This document shows positions 36,261 through 46,143 of a DNA stretch of 64,000 nt, piece by piece. The DNA is taken from contig JADZGD010000143.1 of the NCBI GenBank assembly GCA_020854055.1, positions 62,001-126,000 on the forward strand, read 5' to 3'. The translations under genes and the position numbers were made by a program. Source of the DNA: Bryobacterales bacterium. GTDB lineage: Bacteria; Acidobacteriota; Terriglobia; Bryobacterales; Bryobacteraceae. Below the pieces are notes generated by a model that searched no databases, was not told where the DNA came from, and saw only the letters and a program-made list of their open reading frames with translations. Numbering within the stretch: the stretch's first letter is position 1; every line of letters starts with the position of its first letter.

Positions 36261-39068
36261 ATGGCTCAGTTGAGCGTCGATTCGGGCACAAAGACAACAA
36301 ACGATGAAATGAAGCGCGCCTTGCCAACCAGCCAGCGACCCGGCATCCGCTTCCCCAAATATTTTACCGCCCGGCTGGAACCAGGCGAGACTCCCTACGA
36401 CGCTGCCGAATGGGATCTGCGGGCGGCGGTCATCGGCAACGACAAAGGCCAGACGATTTTCGAGCAACGGGACGTGGAAGTCCCCGCCGATTGGTCACAG
36501 ACGGCGACCAACATCGTCGCCAGCAAGTATTTTCATGGGAAGCTCGGCTCATCGGAGCGGGAGCACAGCGTGGCGCAACTGGTACACCGGGTGGTGGATA
36601 CCATCGCCGGCTGGGGGCGGGCAGACCGCTATTTCGCCACCGACGAAGACGCCGAAAATTTTCGTAGTGAACTGGCGCACCTGATGCTGACGCAGAAAGC
36701 ATGCTTCAATTCGCCGGTATGGTTCAACGTGGGCGTGCGCGAGGCGCGCGGCTACGGCTGGTATTTCGACGAGGGCCAGAACGCCATCCGCCCGCTCGAC
36801 CCGCGCGAGCCTCGGCCGCAGTGCTCGGCCTGTTTCATCAACTCGGTGGGCGATTCGCTGGAGTCAATTCTGGAACTGGCAAAAACCGAGGGCATGCTCT
36901 TCAAGTGGGGTTCCGGAACAGGTACGAACCTGTCATCGCTCAGGGAGGAAAACGCGCTACTCTCGGGCGGCGGGCGCGCCAGCGGTCCTCTCAGCTTTAT
37001 GAAAGGCTTTGACGCCTTTGCCGGGGTCATCAAATCGGGCGGCAAGACGAGGCGCGCCGCCAAGATGGTGATTCTGAATGCCGACCACCCGGACGTGGAT
37101 AAGTTTATCTGGTGCAAAGCGAAGGAGGAAAAGAAGGCCCACACGCTGATTGATGCCGGCTACGATCCGTCGCTCGATGGTGAGGCTTACAGTTCCATCT
37201 TCTTTCAAAACGCCAACAATTCCGTCCGCGCCACGGACGAGTTTATGAACGCGGTGGCAAGCGACGGCGAGTGGTGGACCCGCTCGGCGGGTAGCGGCCA
37301 GCCGGTAAAGCGCTACAAGGCGCGCGACCTGTTGCGCCAGATCGCCGACGCCACCTGGCAGTGCGGCGATCCGGGCATGCAGTTTGACACTACCATCAAT
37401 CGCTGGCACACCTCGAAGGCATCGGGACGGATCAACGCCTCGAATCCCTGTTCCGAGTATATGTTCCTGGACGATTCGGCCTGCAACCTGGCCTCGCTGA
37501 ACCTGATGAAGTTTGTCGGGGCCGACGGCCAGTTCGACGTGGAAGCCTTCCGGCACGCAGTGGATACGGTGATTGTTGCCCAGGAGATCCTGGTGGACAA
37601 CGCCAGCTATCCCACCGAGAAGGTGGCTCGCAATTCGCACGAATACCGGCCGCTCGGCCTGGGTTTTGCCAACTTGGGAGCGCTGCTGATGTCAATGGGC
37701 ATCCCCTACGATAGCGACCAGGGCCGGGATTGGGCCGGTGTGCTGACCGCCGTCATGTGTGGACAAGCCTACCTGACTAGCGCCCGCATCGCCGAGAGCA
37801 CCGGCCCTTGCCCGGGTTATCCGCCCAACGCCGCCTCGTTTCTCGATGTCATCCGGCTGCACTCGGATGCGGTAAACCGGATCGATAGCCGCCGGGTCCC
37901 GCCGGCCCTGTTCGAAGCAGCGAAACAGTGCTGGCGCGGCGCCTATGAGATGGGCCGGCAGCACGGTTTCCGTAACTCGCAGACCACGGTGATCGCGCCG
38001 ACGGGGACCATTGGTTTCATGATGGATTGTGACACTACCGGGGTGGAGCCGGACCTGGCGCTGGTGAAATTCAAGAAATTGGTGGGTGGCGGCGTAATCA
38101 AGATCGTCAACAACACAGTCCCTCAGGCGCTGATCCGGTTGGGTTACAAACCGGCGCAGGTGGAAAAGATTGTCGCGCACATCGATGCGACCGGAACCAT
38201 CGAGGGTTCTCCCGAGCTGAAACCGGAACATCTGCCGGTGTTCGATTGCAGTCTGCGGCCGCAAAACGGCGTACGCTCTATCCACTATATGGGGCACGTG
38301 CGGATGATGTCGGCGGTGCAGCCCTTCATTTCCGGCGCCATCTCGAAAACCATCAACATGCCGGAGGAGTCAACGGTTGACGATGTGATGGAGGCCTATC
38401 TCGAAAGCTGGCGCCTGGGGCTGAAGGCGGTGGCTATCTATCGGGACAACTCCAAGCGCGTACAGCCGCTCAATACGTCCAAGACCGATAAGAAGACCGG
38501 AGCGGCGGCACCGGTCGAGAAGATTGTCTACCGCCCAATCCGGCGTAAGTTGAACGACGAGCGTCAGTCCCTCACGCACAAGTTCTCCATCGCCGGCCAC
38601 GAAGGCTACATCACGGTGGGCCTGTTCGATGACGGCACCCCGGGCGAATTGTTCATCACCATGGCCAAGGAGGGCTCCACCATCTCCGGACTGATGGACG
38701 GCTTCGCCACCGCCGTGAGCTACGGCTTGCAATACGGCGTGCCGCTGAAGTTCTTCGTGGATAAGTTCAGCCACGTCCGGTTCGAACCGAGCGGCTGGAC
38801 CGGCAATCCGCAGGTCCGTTACGCCAAGAGCCTGCTCGATTACATCTTCCGCTGGCTCGGCGCCAAGTTCCTGGGGCCGGAATATGCTCTGGACGAAGCG
38901 GGTGAGACCAGGAAGCTGCGGCCTACCGAGCCGGAGTCGCAGCAGGCCCTTCCCTTCGGACCGGTGCTCGAGGACGCGCCGCTTTGCAGCGAGTGCGGCG
39001 GGTTGATGACGCGCAACGGCTCCTGCTACAAATGTGAGAACTGCGGTGGAACCAGCGGCTGCAGCTAA
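36261..39068 (+). CDS. nrdJ: Adenosylcobalamin-dependent (class II) ribonucleotide reductase
   Basis: 935 residues from the ATG at 36261 (AGAAGG 10 nt upstream); an in-frame TTG at 36165 lies inside the regulatory region and is not the start. Residues 85-560 hold the reductase barrel with NSPVWFNVG, CSACFINSVGDSLESI, NASNPCSEYMFLDDSACNLASLNL and the later TTVIAPTGTIGFMMDCDTTG. The C-terminus has the Zn-ribbon-like CSECGGLMTRNG...CYKCENCGGTSGCS typical of NrdJ. It makes deoxyribonucleotides independently of oxygen. Paired NrdR boxes precede it and a strong terminator follows. Confidence 0.95.
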   Translation: MAQLSVDSGTKTTNDEMKRALPTSQRPGIRFPKYFTARLEPGETPYDAAEWDLRAAVIGNDKGQTIFEQRDVEVPADWSQTATNIVASKYFHGKLGSSEREHSVAQLVHRVVDTIAGWGRADRYFATDEDAENFRSELAHLMLTQKACFNSPVWFNVGVREARGYGWYFDEGQNAIRPLDPREPRPQCSACFINSVGDSLESILELAKTEGMLFKWGSGTGTNLSSLREENALLSGGGRASGPLSFMKGFDAFAGVIKSGGKTRRAAKMVILNADHPDVDKFIWCKAKEEKKAHTLIDAGYDPSLDGEAYSSIFFQNANNSVRATDEFMNAVASDGEWWTRSAGSGQPVKRYKARDLLRQIADATWQCGDPGMQFDTTINRWHTSKASGRINASNPCSEYMFLDDSACNLASLNLMKFVGADGQFDVEAFRHAVDTVIVAQEILVDNASYPTEKVARNSHEYRPLGLGFANLGALLMSMGIPYDSDQGRDWAGVLTAVMCGQAYLTSARIAESTGPCPGYPPNAASFLDVIRLHSDAVNRIDSRRVPPALFEAAKQCWRGAYEMGRQHGFRNSQTTVIAPTGTIGFMMDCDTTGVEPDLALVKFKKLVGGGVIKIVNNTVPQALIRLGYKPAQVEKIVAHIDATGTIEGSPELKPEHLPVFDCSLRPQNGVRSIHYMGHVRMMSAVQPFISGAISKTINMPEESTVDDVMEAYLESWRLGLKAVAIYRDNSKRVQPLNTSKTDKKTGAAAPVEKIVYRPIRRKLNDERQSLTHKFSIAGHEGYITVGLFDDGTPGELFITMAKEGSTISGLMDGFATAVSYGLQYGVPLKFFVDKFSHVRFEPSGWTGNPQVRYAKSLLDYIFRWLGAKFLGPEYALDEAGETRKLRPTEPESQQALPFGPVLEDAPLCSECGGLMTRNGSCYKCENCGGTSGCS

Positions 39069-39088
39069 GGTATTTTTTGTGCGCGATA

Positions 39089-39125
39089 AGGGCGGCTCTC
39101 CCGGCCGCCCTACCCTTTTTTCATC
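39089..39125 (+). terminator. Rho-independent terminator of nrdJ
   Basis: AGGGCGGC at 39089-39096 pairs perfectly with GCCGCCCT at 39104-39111 around a 7-nt loop, followed by ACCCTTTTTTCATC. It lies 20 bp after the nrdJ stop and separates it from rmuC. Confidence 0.88.
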
Positions 39126-39169
39126 TTTCTTCCTTTGCCGAACCCCGGTAAAATTCAGAGCAATTCGTT

Positions 39170-40546
39170 ATGGATCAATATGGCTATCTCTTCAGCTTGA
39201 TTGCCGGTTTCATTACCGGCGTGGCGGCTTACTGGCTGGGCAGCCGGGCACGTTCCGAGTCCGAACGGGCGGTGGCCGCGGAGCGGCTGCAGAGCCGTGA
39301 TGACCAGATCGAGGAGTTGAAAAAGAACCTCGAGGCGGAGGCCGCCAGGAATGCGGCCCTGGCCGCAGGGACCGCTGCCGCGCAGACACAACTGGCCGAG
39401 GAGAAGGTTCGGGGCGAGGAACATCGCAAAGCGGCCGACGAGAAACTGGCACTGCTCGATGAAGCCCGCAAGCGGCTGGCTGATTCGTTCCAGGCCCTTT
39501 CGGCGCAGGCTCTGCAATCGAACAACGAATCGTTCCTGCACCTGGCCAAGGCGACGCTCGAGAAGTATCACGACGGGGCCCGGACGGATCTCGACACGCG
39601 GCAAAAAGCGATCGACGAGGTGGTAAAACCGCTGCGCGAGTCGCTGGCAAAGGTGGACACCAAGATCCAGGATCTGGAAAAGAGCCGTGCCGCGGCGTTT
39701 GCCACGCTGACCGAGCAGGTGAAATCACTCAACGACGCGCAACTGATGCTGCGCGCTGAAACCGGCAACCTGGTCCGCGCGCTGCGGTCACCACAGGTGC
39801 GCGGGCGCTGGGGCGAAATCCAACTTCAACGGGTGGTGGAGTTGGCCGGCATGCAGGAGTATTGCGACTTCGTGCAGCAGGAATCGGTGAACGGCGAAGA
39901 GGGCCGCCTGAGACCGGACATGGTGGTGCGGCTGCCCAACCAGCGGCAGATTGTGGTGGACTCCAAGGTATCGCTGAGCGCCTACCTGGAATCGCTTGAA
40001 ACCTCCGACGAAGCGGTACGGGTCGGATGTCTCAAGAGCCACGCCGCCCAGGTACGGGCACATCTGACCAAGCTGGCGGCGCGCGGCTACTGGTCGCAGT
40101 TTGCCCCCACACCGGAATTCGTGGTGGCCTTCCTACCCGGCGAAACCTTCTTCAGCGCCGCGCTCGAGCAGGATCCGTCCCTGATCGAATACGGTGTGGA
40201 GCAGCGGGTGATTCTTTCCACTCCCACCACGCTGATTGCCTTGTTGAAGGCCATTGCTTACGGCTGGCGCCAGGAAAAACTGGCCGCCAACGCCCAGGCC
40301 ATTTCCGATCTGGGTAAGGAACTGCACGACCGAATTCGCAGGTTCACTGAGCTTTTTGCGCGAGTGGGCAGCAGCCTGGGCAGGTCGATCGAGGCTTACA
40401 ACGACGCCTGTGCTTCGTTTGAGCACCGCGTGCTGGTCTCGACCCGCCGGTTCCAGCAACTCGGGGCCGGGCAGGGTGAAGAGATTTCTCAGCTTGACAC
40501 GATCGACCGCCAGCCCCGCACGGTAGAGGCTGCCTGCGAAGCGTAA
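39170..40546 (+). CDS. rmuC: DNA recombination protein RmuC
   Basis: 458 residues: an N-terminal membrane helix (about 6-25), a long coiled coil (about 30-200), then the RmuC core with GRWGEIQLQRVVELAGM, RPDMVVRLPNQRQIVVDSKVSL, FLPGETFFSAALEQDP and YGWRQEKLAANA. The core belongs to the PD-(D/E)xK-like nuclease group. RmuC limits recombination between inverted repeats; its exact activity is not fully known. It ends 17 bp from the convergent guaB stop. Confidence 0.92.
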   Translation: MDQYGYLFSLIAGFITGVAAYWLGSRARSESERAVAAERLQSRDDQIEELKKNLEAEAARNAALAAGTAAAQTQLAEEKVRGEEHRKAADEKLALLDEARKRLADSFQALSAQALQSNNESFLHLAKATLEKYHDGARTDLDTRQKAIDEVVKPLRESLAKVDTKIQDLEKSRAAAFATLTEQVKSLNDAQLMLRAETGNLVRALRSPQVRGRWGEIQLQRVVELAGMQEYCDFVQQESVNGEEGRLRPDMVVRLPNQRQIVVDSKVSLSAYLESLETSDEAVRVGCLKSHAAQVRAHLTKLAARGYWSQFAPTPEFVVAFLPGETFFSAALEQDPSLIEYGVEQRVILSTPTTLIALLKAIAYGWRQEKLAANAQAISDLGKELHDRIRRFTELFARVGSSLGRSIEAYNDACASFEHRVLVSTRRFQQLGAGQGEEISQLDTIDRQPRTVEAACEA

Positions 40547-40563
40547 TCAGCGGCGTGCGGAAC

Positions 40564-42018
40564 CTACTCCATCCGGTAGTTGGGGGCCTCCTTCACGATA
40601 TTCACATCGTGTACGTGGCCCTCGCGCAGTCCGGCGACGGTGACGCGGAGGAACTGTGCGCGCTCCTGAAGTTCGGACAGCGATGAGCACCCGGCATAGC
40701 CCATGCCCGCCTTCAAACCACCCACCAGTTGGAAGATCGAGTCCGCCAGCGGACCTTTCGATGGCACGCGGCCCTCAATGCCCTCGGGAACCATCTTGCC
40801 GGACGCTTCCTGCGAATAACGGTCTGAACTGCCTGCCGACATGGCGCCCAGCGAGCCCATTCCGCGGTAGCTCTTGAACGTACGGCCCTGGTAGATGACC
40901 GTCTCGCCGGGAGCTTCGTCGGTGCCGGCAAGCAGGCTGCCAATCATTACGCAATCGGCGCCGGCGGCAATCGCCTTAGTGATATCGCCGGAGTACTTTA
41001 TGCCGCCGTCTGATATCAGCGCCACTCCCGAGTCCCGGGTTGCCCTGGCGCATTCCATGATCGCCGTGATCTGTGGAACGCCGACACCGCTCACCACGCG
41101 GGTGGTGCAAATGGAGCCAGGACCGATACCAACCTTCACCCCATCCACGCCCAGCGCAATCAGGTCACGGGCGCCCTCGTAGGTTGCAACGTTGCCGGCG
41201 ATGAGGCCCACCTCGGGGAATGCGCGCTTCACTTCCATCACTGCCTGCATGACGCGCTCGCTGTGTCCGTGCGCGGAATCAATCGCGATCAGGTCGACCT
41301 TCTTTTCCACCAGCGCCCGGGCACGCTCGAGAAACGGTCCCGTGGATCCGATGGCCGCTCCCACGCGGAGACGGCCCTGGGAGTCCTTGGCGGCCATGGG
41401 ATACTTCAGCTTCTTCTGGATGTCCTTGACCGTGATCAGGCCCTTCAGGTTGTAGTGGTCGTCCACTACCAGCAGTTTCTCCACGCGGTGCTTGTGCAGG
41501 ATCTCCTGCGCCTGATCGAGTGTCGTACCCACCGGCACGGTGATCAGGTTGTCCTTGGTCATCACATCCTGGACCGGCAGATCGTAACGCGTCTCAAACC
41601 GCAGGTCACGATTGGTGAGGATGCCCACCAGCTTGCCGTTCCGGGTGACCGGAACGCCCGAGATGCGATAGCGCTGCATCACATCCAGCGCCGCCGAGAT
41701 GGGCTGCTCCGGGTCGATAGTGACCGGATCGACGATCATTCCGCTCTCGGAGCGCTTCACGCGGTCAACCTCTTCGGCCTGACGGTCAATCGGCATGTTC
41801 CGGTGAATGATGCCGATGCCACCCTGCTGGGCCAGCGCAATTGCGAGGTGAGACTCGGTGACCGTGTCCATGGCCGCGCTCACAATCGGGATGTTCAGGT
41901 TGATACTTCGCGTGAGCCGGGTCTGGGTGTCGGCATCGGCGGGAATCACGCCGCTGCGGGCCGGTTTGAGAATGACATCGTCAAAGGTGAGTCCTTCCGG
42001 GATTGCGTCGGGTATCAT
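40564..42018 (-). CDS. guaB: Inosine-5'-monophosphate dehydrogenase
   Basis: 484 residues. The catalytic loop GIGPGSICTTR contains the nucleophile Cys304. A CBS pair lies at about 95-205 (MIVDPVTIDPEQPISAAL, VQDVMTKDNLITVP), and SDGGIKYSGD plus GMGSLGAM complete the IMP site. The enzyme oxidises IMP to XMP with NAD+, the first committed step to GMP. AGGAG lies 9 nt before the ATG. Last gene of the long minus-strand run; it follows ddl after 28 bp. Confidence 0.96.
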   Translation of the reverse strand: MIPDAIPEGLTFDDVILKPARSGVIPADADTQTRLTRSINLNIPIVSAAMDTVTESHLAIALAQQGGIGIIHRNMPIDRQAEEVDRVKRSESGMIVDPVTIDPEQPISAALDVMQRYRISGVPVTRNGKLVGILTNRDLRFETRYDLPVQDVMTKDNLITVPVGTTLDQAQEILHKHRVEKLLVVDDHYNLKGLITVKDIQKKLKYPMAAKDSQGRLRVGAAIGSTGPFLERARALVEKKVDLIAIDSAHGHSERVMQAVMEVKRAFPEVGLIAGNVATYEGARDLIALGVDGVKVGIGPGSICTTRVVSGVGVPQITAIMECARATRDSGVALISDGGIKYSGDITKAIAAGADCVMIGSLLAGTDEAPGETVIYQGRTFKSYRGMGSLGAMSAGSSDRYSQEASGKMVPEGIEGRVPSKGPLADSIFQLVGGLKAGMGYAGCSSLSELQERAQFLRVTVAGLREGHVHDVNIVKEAPNYRME

Positions 42019-42046
42019 ACTGGGGATCTCCTATAATAGCGCGGGC

Positions 42047-43024
42047 TCACCGTGTGTAGCGGATCGAGGCGCGCCGCTGGTGCCGTTCGAGCGCCAGTTC
42101 GATGAGCCTGTCAATCAGGGCCGGGTAGGAAATTCCGGCATGCTCCCACATTTTGGGAAACATGCTGATGGACGTGAAACCCGGGATCGTATTGATCTCG
42201 TTGATGTAGATCTGCCCGGTTGCGGTCTCGAGCAGAAAGTCCACCCGTGACATGCCCTCGCACTCGGCGGCCCGGTGGCACTCGGCTGCCAGGCGGCGTA
42301 ACTCGGCGGTCTGGTCCGCGCTGAGTTTTGCCGGAAGTTCGATCACCGCCTTGTCGAGCAGATACTTGTCTTCGTAGTCGTAAAACTCGCGCGAGGGCAG
42401 GATCTCGCAGGGCATGGAGGTTTCGACATGCTGGTTGCCTAACACCGCGCACTCGAACTCCCGGCCGATGATGCCTCGTTCGACGATGATCTTGTGATCG
42501 TAGCCGGCTGCGAGTTGGAGCGCGGCGTGCAACTGTTCAAGGTTGCCTGCCTTGGAGATGCCCACCGAGGAGCCGAGATTGGCCGGTTTGACAAATACCG
42601 GAAAAGGGAGCGCGGCGGTTACCCGTCCGGCGTCCAGACAGCCGGAGGATAGTGTGACGAAATCGGCCACCGGAAGCCCGCGCTCGCGACAGACCCGCTT
42701 CAGCATCTCCTTATCCATCGCCACGGCCGAGGCCAGCACCCCGGGGCCGACATAGGGCAGTTCGGCCAATTCCAGCAGGCCCTGCACCGTGCCGTCCTCG
42801 CCAAACGTTCCGTGCAACACCGGGAACACCACATCGATACCGGGATTAGCTCCGGGCTCCGGCAGAATCGGCTCGGGCTGCCAGCGGCCTTCCCTGGTGA
42901 TGAAGAACTCGCGAATGCGGTAGCGGGTTGCATCCATCGACTGCATGACCGATTTTGCCGAGCGGATCGAGATTTCGTGTTCGCCGCTTCGGCCGCCGTA
43001 TATGATGGCTACGTTAAGAATCAG
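42047..43024 (-). CDS. ddl: D-alanine--D-alanine ligase with a non-canonical start codon
   Basis: About 325 residues. Conserved Ddl residues begin well upstream of the first ATG (42946): the frame reads LNVAIIYGGRSGEHEISIRS before SVMQSMD, which is the universal N-terminal GGRSxEHEIS motif. Counting back to GGAGG (43030-43034), the only start candidates are CTG at 43024 (5 nt from the GGAGG) or ATT at 43021 (8 nt). Other ATP-grasp motifs are PVFVKPANLGSSVGISKA, EFECAVLG and INEINTIPGFTSISMFPKMW. It makes D-Ala-D-Ala for peptidoglycan. It lies 11 bp after the arginase stop. Confidence 0.88.
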   Translation of the reverse strand: MILNVAIIYGGRSGEHEISIRSAKSVMQSMDATRYRIREFFITREGRWQPEPILPEPGANPGIDVVFPVLHGTFGEDGTVQGLLELAELPYVGPGVLASAVAMDKEMLKRVCRERGLPVADFVTLSSGCLDAGRVTAALPFPVFVKPANLGSSVGISKAGNLEQLHAALQLAAGYDHKIIVERGIIGREFECAVLGNQHVETSMPCEILPSREFYDYEDKYLLDKAVIELPAKLSADQTAELRRLAAECHRAAECEGMSRVDFLLETATGQIYINEINTIPGFTSISMFPKMWEHAGISYPALIDRLIELALERHQRRASIRYTR

Positions 43025-43035
43025 TGTGTCCTCCG

Positions 43036-43950
43036 TTATAAAATCCGCTTCCCGAGGGCCGACAGAATCAGTTCCACGGCCAGCAGAGCAGTGCGGTTGG
43101 CCTCGTCGATCACCGGGTTGACCTCCACCACCTCCATGGACACCATGCGGCCGGAATCGGAAATGATCTCCATCGCCAGGTGAGCCTCGCGGTAGGTGAT
43201 GCCGCCGCGTACCGGCGTGCCGACGCCGGGAGCCTGGGCCGGGTCCACGGCATCCATGTCGAGTGATAGATGAATTCCGCCGGTGCCGGCGGCGGCGACC
43301 TGTACGGCCTCTTCCATCACGCTGCGCAATCCGCGCTCGTCGATGTCCCGCATGGTTAGAGCGCGCACGCCGGACTTGCGCACACCGGAGCGCTCCGAAA
43401 GATCCACGTTGCGCAACCCGACCAGCGCCACATTCTTGGGATCCACCTTTGGCGCGTAACCGTAGAGGTGGGTCAGCGGCTTGGGCCCGCGGCCGGTCAC
43501 ACAGGCCAGCGGCATTCCGTGCACATTGCCGGTGGGGCTGGTGGCAGGCGTATTCATGTCGGCGTGGGCGTCAATCCAGATCAGCCCCATCGACTTGCGC
43601 TGCTTGTGATAGTGGCGGGACATGCCGGAAATGGTTCCAATGGCCACCGAATGATCGCCGCCAAGCACCAGCGGCAGTTGGCCGGCATCGGCCGCCCGCT
43701 CCACCGCGGCTGCCACCCGGGTACAGACTTCGGTGATCTGCGGCAGGTAGCGCGCGCGGCGAGAACCGGCGGGTGAACTCTCCTGCTGATCCACGGCGAT
43801 GTTGCCCAGATCTTCCACCTTGTAGCCGAGCGAAGCGAGTTTCGCGTTCAGATTGGCTACCCGCATCGCGGACGGACCCATGTCGACACCCCGGCGCCCG
43901 GCGCCAAGATCGAGCGGCGCTCCGATAATTGCAATGGTCGATTCGCTCAT
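43036..43950 (-). CDS. rocF: Arginase (ureohydrolase family)
   Basis: 304 residues. All three manganese-site motifs are present: GGDHSVAIG, IDAHADMN and SLDMDAVDP, and the fold extends to VSMEVVEVNP. NVHGMPLA is typical of true arginases rather than agmatinases, so L-arginine to ornithine and urea is the likely reaction. It sits 18 bp after asnS and 11 bp before ddl. Confidence 0.9.
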   Translation of the reverse strand: MSESTIAIIGAPLDLGAGRRGVDMGPSAMRVANLNAKLASLGYKVEDLGNIAVDQQESSPAGSRRARYLPQITEVCTRVAAAVERAADAGQLPLVLGGDHSVAIGTISGMSRHYHKQRKSMGLIWIDAHADMNTPATSPTGNVHGMPLACVTGRGPKPLTHLYGYAPKVDPKNVALVGLRNVDLSERSGVRKSGVRALTMRDIDERGLRSVMEEAVQVAAAGTGGIHLSLDMDAVDPAQAPGVGTPVRGGITYREAHLAMEIISDSGRMVSMEVVEVNPVIDEANRTALLAVELILSALGKRIL

Positions 43951-43968
43951 AACAAGCTCGCGCCGCCG

Positions 43969-45291
43969 TCAGGGCCGCGTGCGGTAGAGCATCCGCGGAA
44001 ACCCGATGGTCTCGCGCACATGCTCCAGTCCGCAGATCCAGGCGACACAACGTTCGACTCCCATGCCGAAGCCGCCGTGCGGAACGGTGCCGTAACGGCG
44101 CAAATCGAGGTACCAGTCGAATGCCTCCGGCGGCAGGTTGTGCGCCTTCAGCCGCTCCACCAGCAGGTCCAGGTTGTGAATTCTCTGCCCGCCGCCGATG
44201 ATCTCGCCGTAACCTTCGGGCGCCAGCACATCGACGCCCAGCACCACTTCGGGATGCTCGGAATCGGGCTCAAAATAGAAGGCTTTGATCCCGGCCGGGA
44301 AGCGGTCCACCATCAACGGGCGCTGCTGGTCTTCGGTAAGGATGGTTTCATCCGTGTTGCCGAAGTCGGCGCCCCATTCGATTTCGCTACCCTTGGACTT
44401 GAGGATGTCAATCGCCTGGCCGTAGCTGATGCGCGGGAAGGGGGCCTGAATACGCTCCAGTTTCGCGATGTCGCGCTCCAGCACCTCCAACTCCTGCCGG
44501 CGATTTTCAAGCACGCGCCCAACCACGAACACCACCAGCGCCTCGGCCAGGTTCTTCACATCTTCGAGCGTGGCGTAGGCCATTTCCGGCTCCACCATCC
44601 AGAACTCGGTCAGGTGGCGGCGGGTCTTTGATTTCTCAGCCCGGAAGGTGGGGCCGAAGCAGTAGACTTTTCCAAGCGCCATCGCGGCCGCTTCGTTGTA
44701 AAGCTGGCCCGATTGCGTCAGGTAGACTTTCTCGTCCTCGAAGTAGTCCACCTCGAACAGCGTGGTGGTGCCTTCACAGGCCGCCGGCGTGAAGATCGGC
44801 GTGTCCACCAGCGTGAAGCCGTTGGAGTCGAAGAAATTGCGGATCGCCTTGATCACCTCGTGGCGCACCTTCAGAATCGCGTGCTGGCGGCGGCTCCGCA
44901 GCCAGAGGTGCCGGTGATCCATCAGAAACTCGATGCCGTGCTCTTTGGGGGTGATGGGATAGGGGTGCTCCTCGGGAACCCGCTGCACCACCTCGATGTC
45001 TTCCAGATCCATCTCGAAGCCGCCCGGAGCGCGCTGCTCGGCTCGAATTTTACCGCTGACGATGATCGACGATTCCTGCGTCAGGTTCCTGATGGCGTTG
45101 AAGGTCTCCTCGGGTAACGCGCTTTTCACGGCTACGCACTGGATGATGCCGGTGCCGTCGCGGAGCAGCGGAAAGGCGATCTTTCCCGATTTGCGGAGAT
45201 TGTAGAGCCACCCCGCGATACGAACGCTCTGGCCCGTGTAGCGTTCGGCTTCGGCAATGGTGATGCGTGGAACGCCGGCGGACGGGTTCAT
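43969..45291 (-). CDS. asnS: Asparaginyl-tRNA synthetase
   Basis: 440 residues. An N-terminal OB fold (residues about 18-110) is followed by a class IIb catalytic core: LWLRSRRQHAILKVRHEV, TPIFTPAACEGTTTLFEVDY, FGPTFRAEKSKTRRHLTEFWMVEPE and the closing GGFGMGVERCVAWICGL motif 3. EGTTTLFEV and the absence of an insertion domain distinguish it from AspRS. Its start overlaps the isomerase stop by 4 bp. Confidence 0.94.
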   Translation of the reverse strand: MNPSAGVPRITIAEAERYTGQSVRIAGWLYNLRKSGKIAFPLLRDGTGIIQCVAVKSALPEETFNAIRNLTQESSIIVSGKIRAEQRAPGGFEMDLEDIEVVQRVPEEHPYPITPKEHGIEFLMDHRHLWLRSRRQHAILKVRHEVIKAIRNFFDSNGFTLVDTPIFTPAACEGTTTLFEVDYFEDEKVYLTQSGQLYNEAAAMALGKVYCFGPTFRAEKSKTRRHLTEFWMVEPEMAYATLEDVKNLAEALVVFVVGRVLENRRQELEVLERDIAKLERIQAPFPRISYGQAIDILKSKGSEIEWGADFGNTDETILTEDQQRPLMVDRFPAGIKAFYFEPDSEHPEVVLGVDVLAPEGYGEIIGGGQRIHNLDLLVERLKAHNLPPEAFDWYLDLRRYGTVPHGGFGMGVERCVAWICGLEHVRETIGFPRMLYRTRP

Positions 45292-46139
45292 GGTTTTGCG
45301 TCTCCGCCGCTGAGTTTCTCCAGTTCCTCGAATACGCGGGCTGCTTCGTCAACCGGCGCGCTCATGCCCGGCACCTCCTTCAGTTCCAGCAGCAGCGGAT
45401 ACTGCCCCGAAGCCGAGTTGAGCAATTGCATCGCTTTTTTCCAATCGATCGAGCCGCCCTGTCCGGCAACCGGGAAGATGTGGGTGTCCGACGTGCCATC
45501 GTTGTCGTGAATGTGAGTGGAACGGATGCGCGCTTTCATGCGCTCAAAGGCAACCTCGACCGATCCCTCCAGGTTGGCGTGGCCCATGTCGAAGCAGATG
45601 TTCAATGGCAGGTGCGTCTGCGCCAAAAACATCATCAGCCGCTCGGATGTCGAGAGATGGTTGGGGATATTCTCAACCAGGATCTCGACGCCGCGGTGCC
45701 GGGCAAACAGCGATAACTCCTCGAGCGAGGTGAACGCTGCCTCGATCTTCCGCTCATCGTACTCTTCCCCGCCCACTCCGATGTGCTGGATCAGGTAGCG
45801 GAACGGGATGAACTCTGCAATCTCGAGCGCCCGCTTCAACTCGTCCACCATCTCCACGCGCTTCGCCTTCACCGGTTCGGTGATCGTAATTACCGACTGC
45901 GGGCCGCTGCGTCCCCAGACATCGTCGGTGTACATGGGGGCGTGCAGGCTCCACAGCTTCAACGGTGAGTCGCGAAACCAGTGGGAAAGTTCCCGGACCT
46001 GGGCCTGATCCCGATGGTCCAGATGCTGGCGGGCGCAAAATATCTCAACCGCGGGAATGCCGGCCTGGCGGATTTTTTCGAGCCAGACCGTGGTCAGGCG
46101 ATGATTCACGAACAGGTGAGTGGAAAGAACGTGGTGCAT
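45288..46139 (-). CDS. Sugar phosphate isomerase/epimerase-like TIM barrel (AP endonuclease 2 superfamily)
   Basis: 283 residues from the ATG at 46139, which has GAAGG upstream and lies 4 bp after the ggt stop; the frame stays open into ggt but without support. Typical metal-site stretches are LIQHIGVGGEEYDE, ILVENIPNHLS, NICFDMGHANLEG and RSTHIHDNDG. This is the xylose-isomerase-like TIM barrel. The substrate is not indicated by context. Confidence 0.78.
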   Translation of the reverse strand: MHHVLSTHLFVNHRLTTVWLEKIRQAGIPAVEIFCARQHLDHRDQAQVRELSHWFRDSPLKLWSLHAPMYTDDVWGRSGPQSVITITEPVKAKRVEMVDELKRALEIAEFIPFRYLIQHIGVGGEEYDERKIEAAFTSLEELSLFARHRGVEILVENIPNHLSTSERLMMFLAQTHLPLNICFDMGHANLEGSVEVAFERMKARIRSTHIHDNDGTSDTHIFPVAGQGGSIDWKKAMQLLNSASGQYPLLLELKEVPGMSAPVDEAARVFEELEKLSGGDAKP

Positions 46140-46143
46140 GGAT

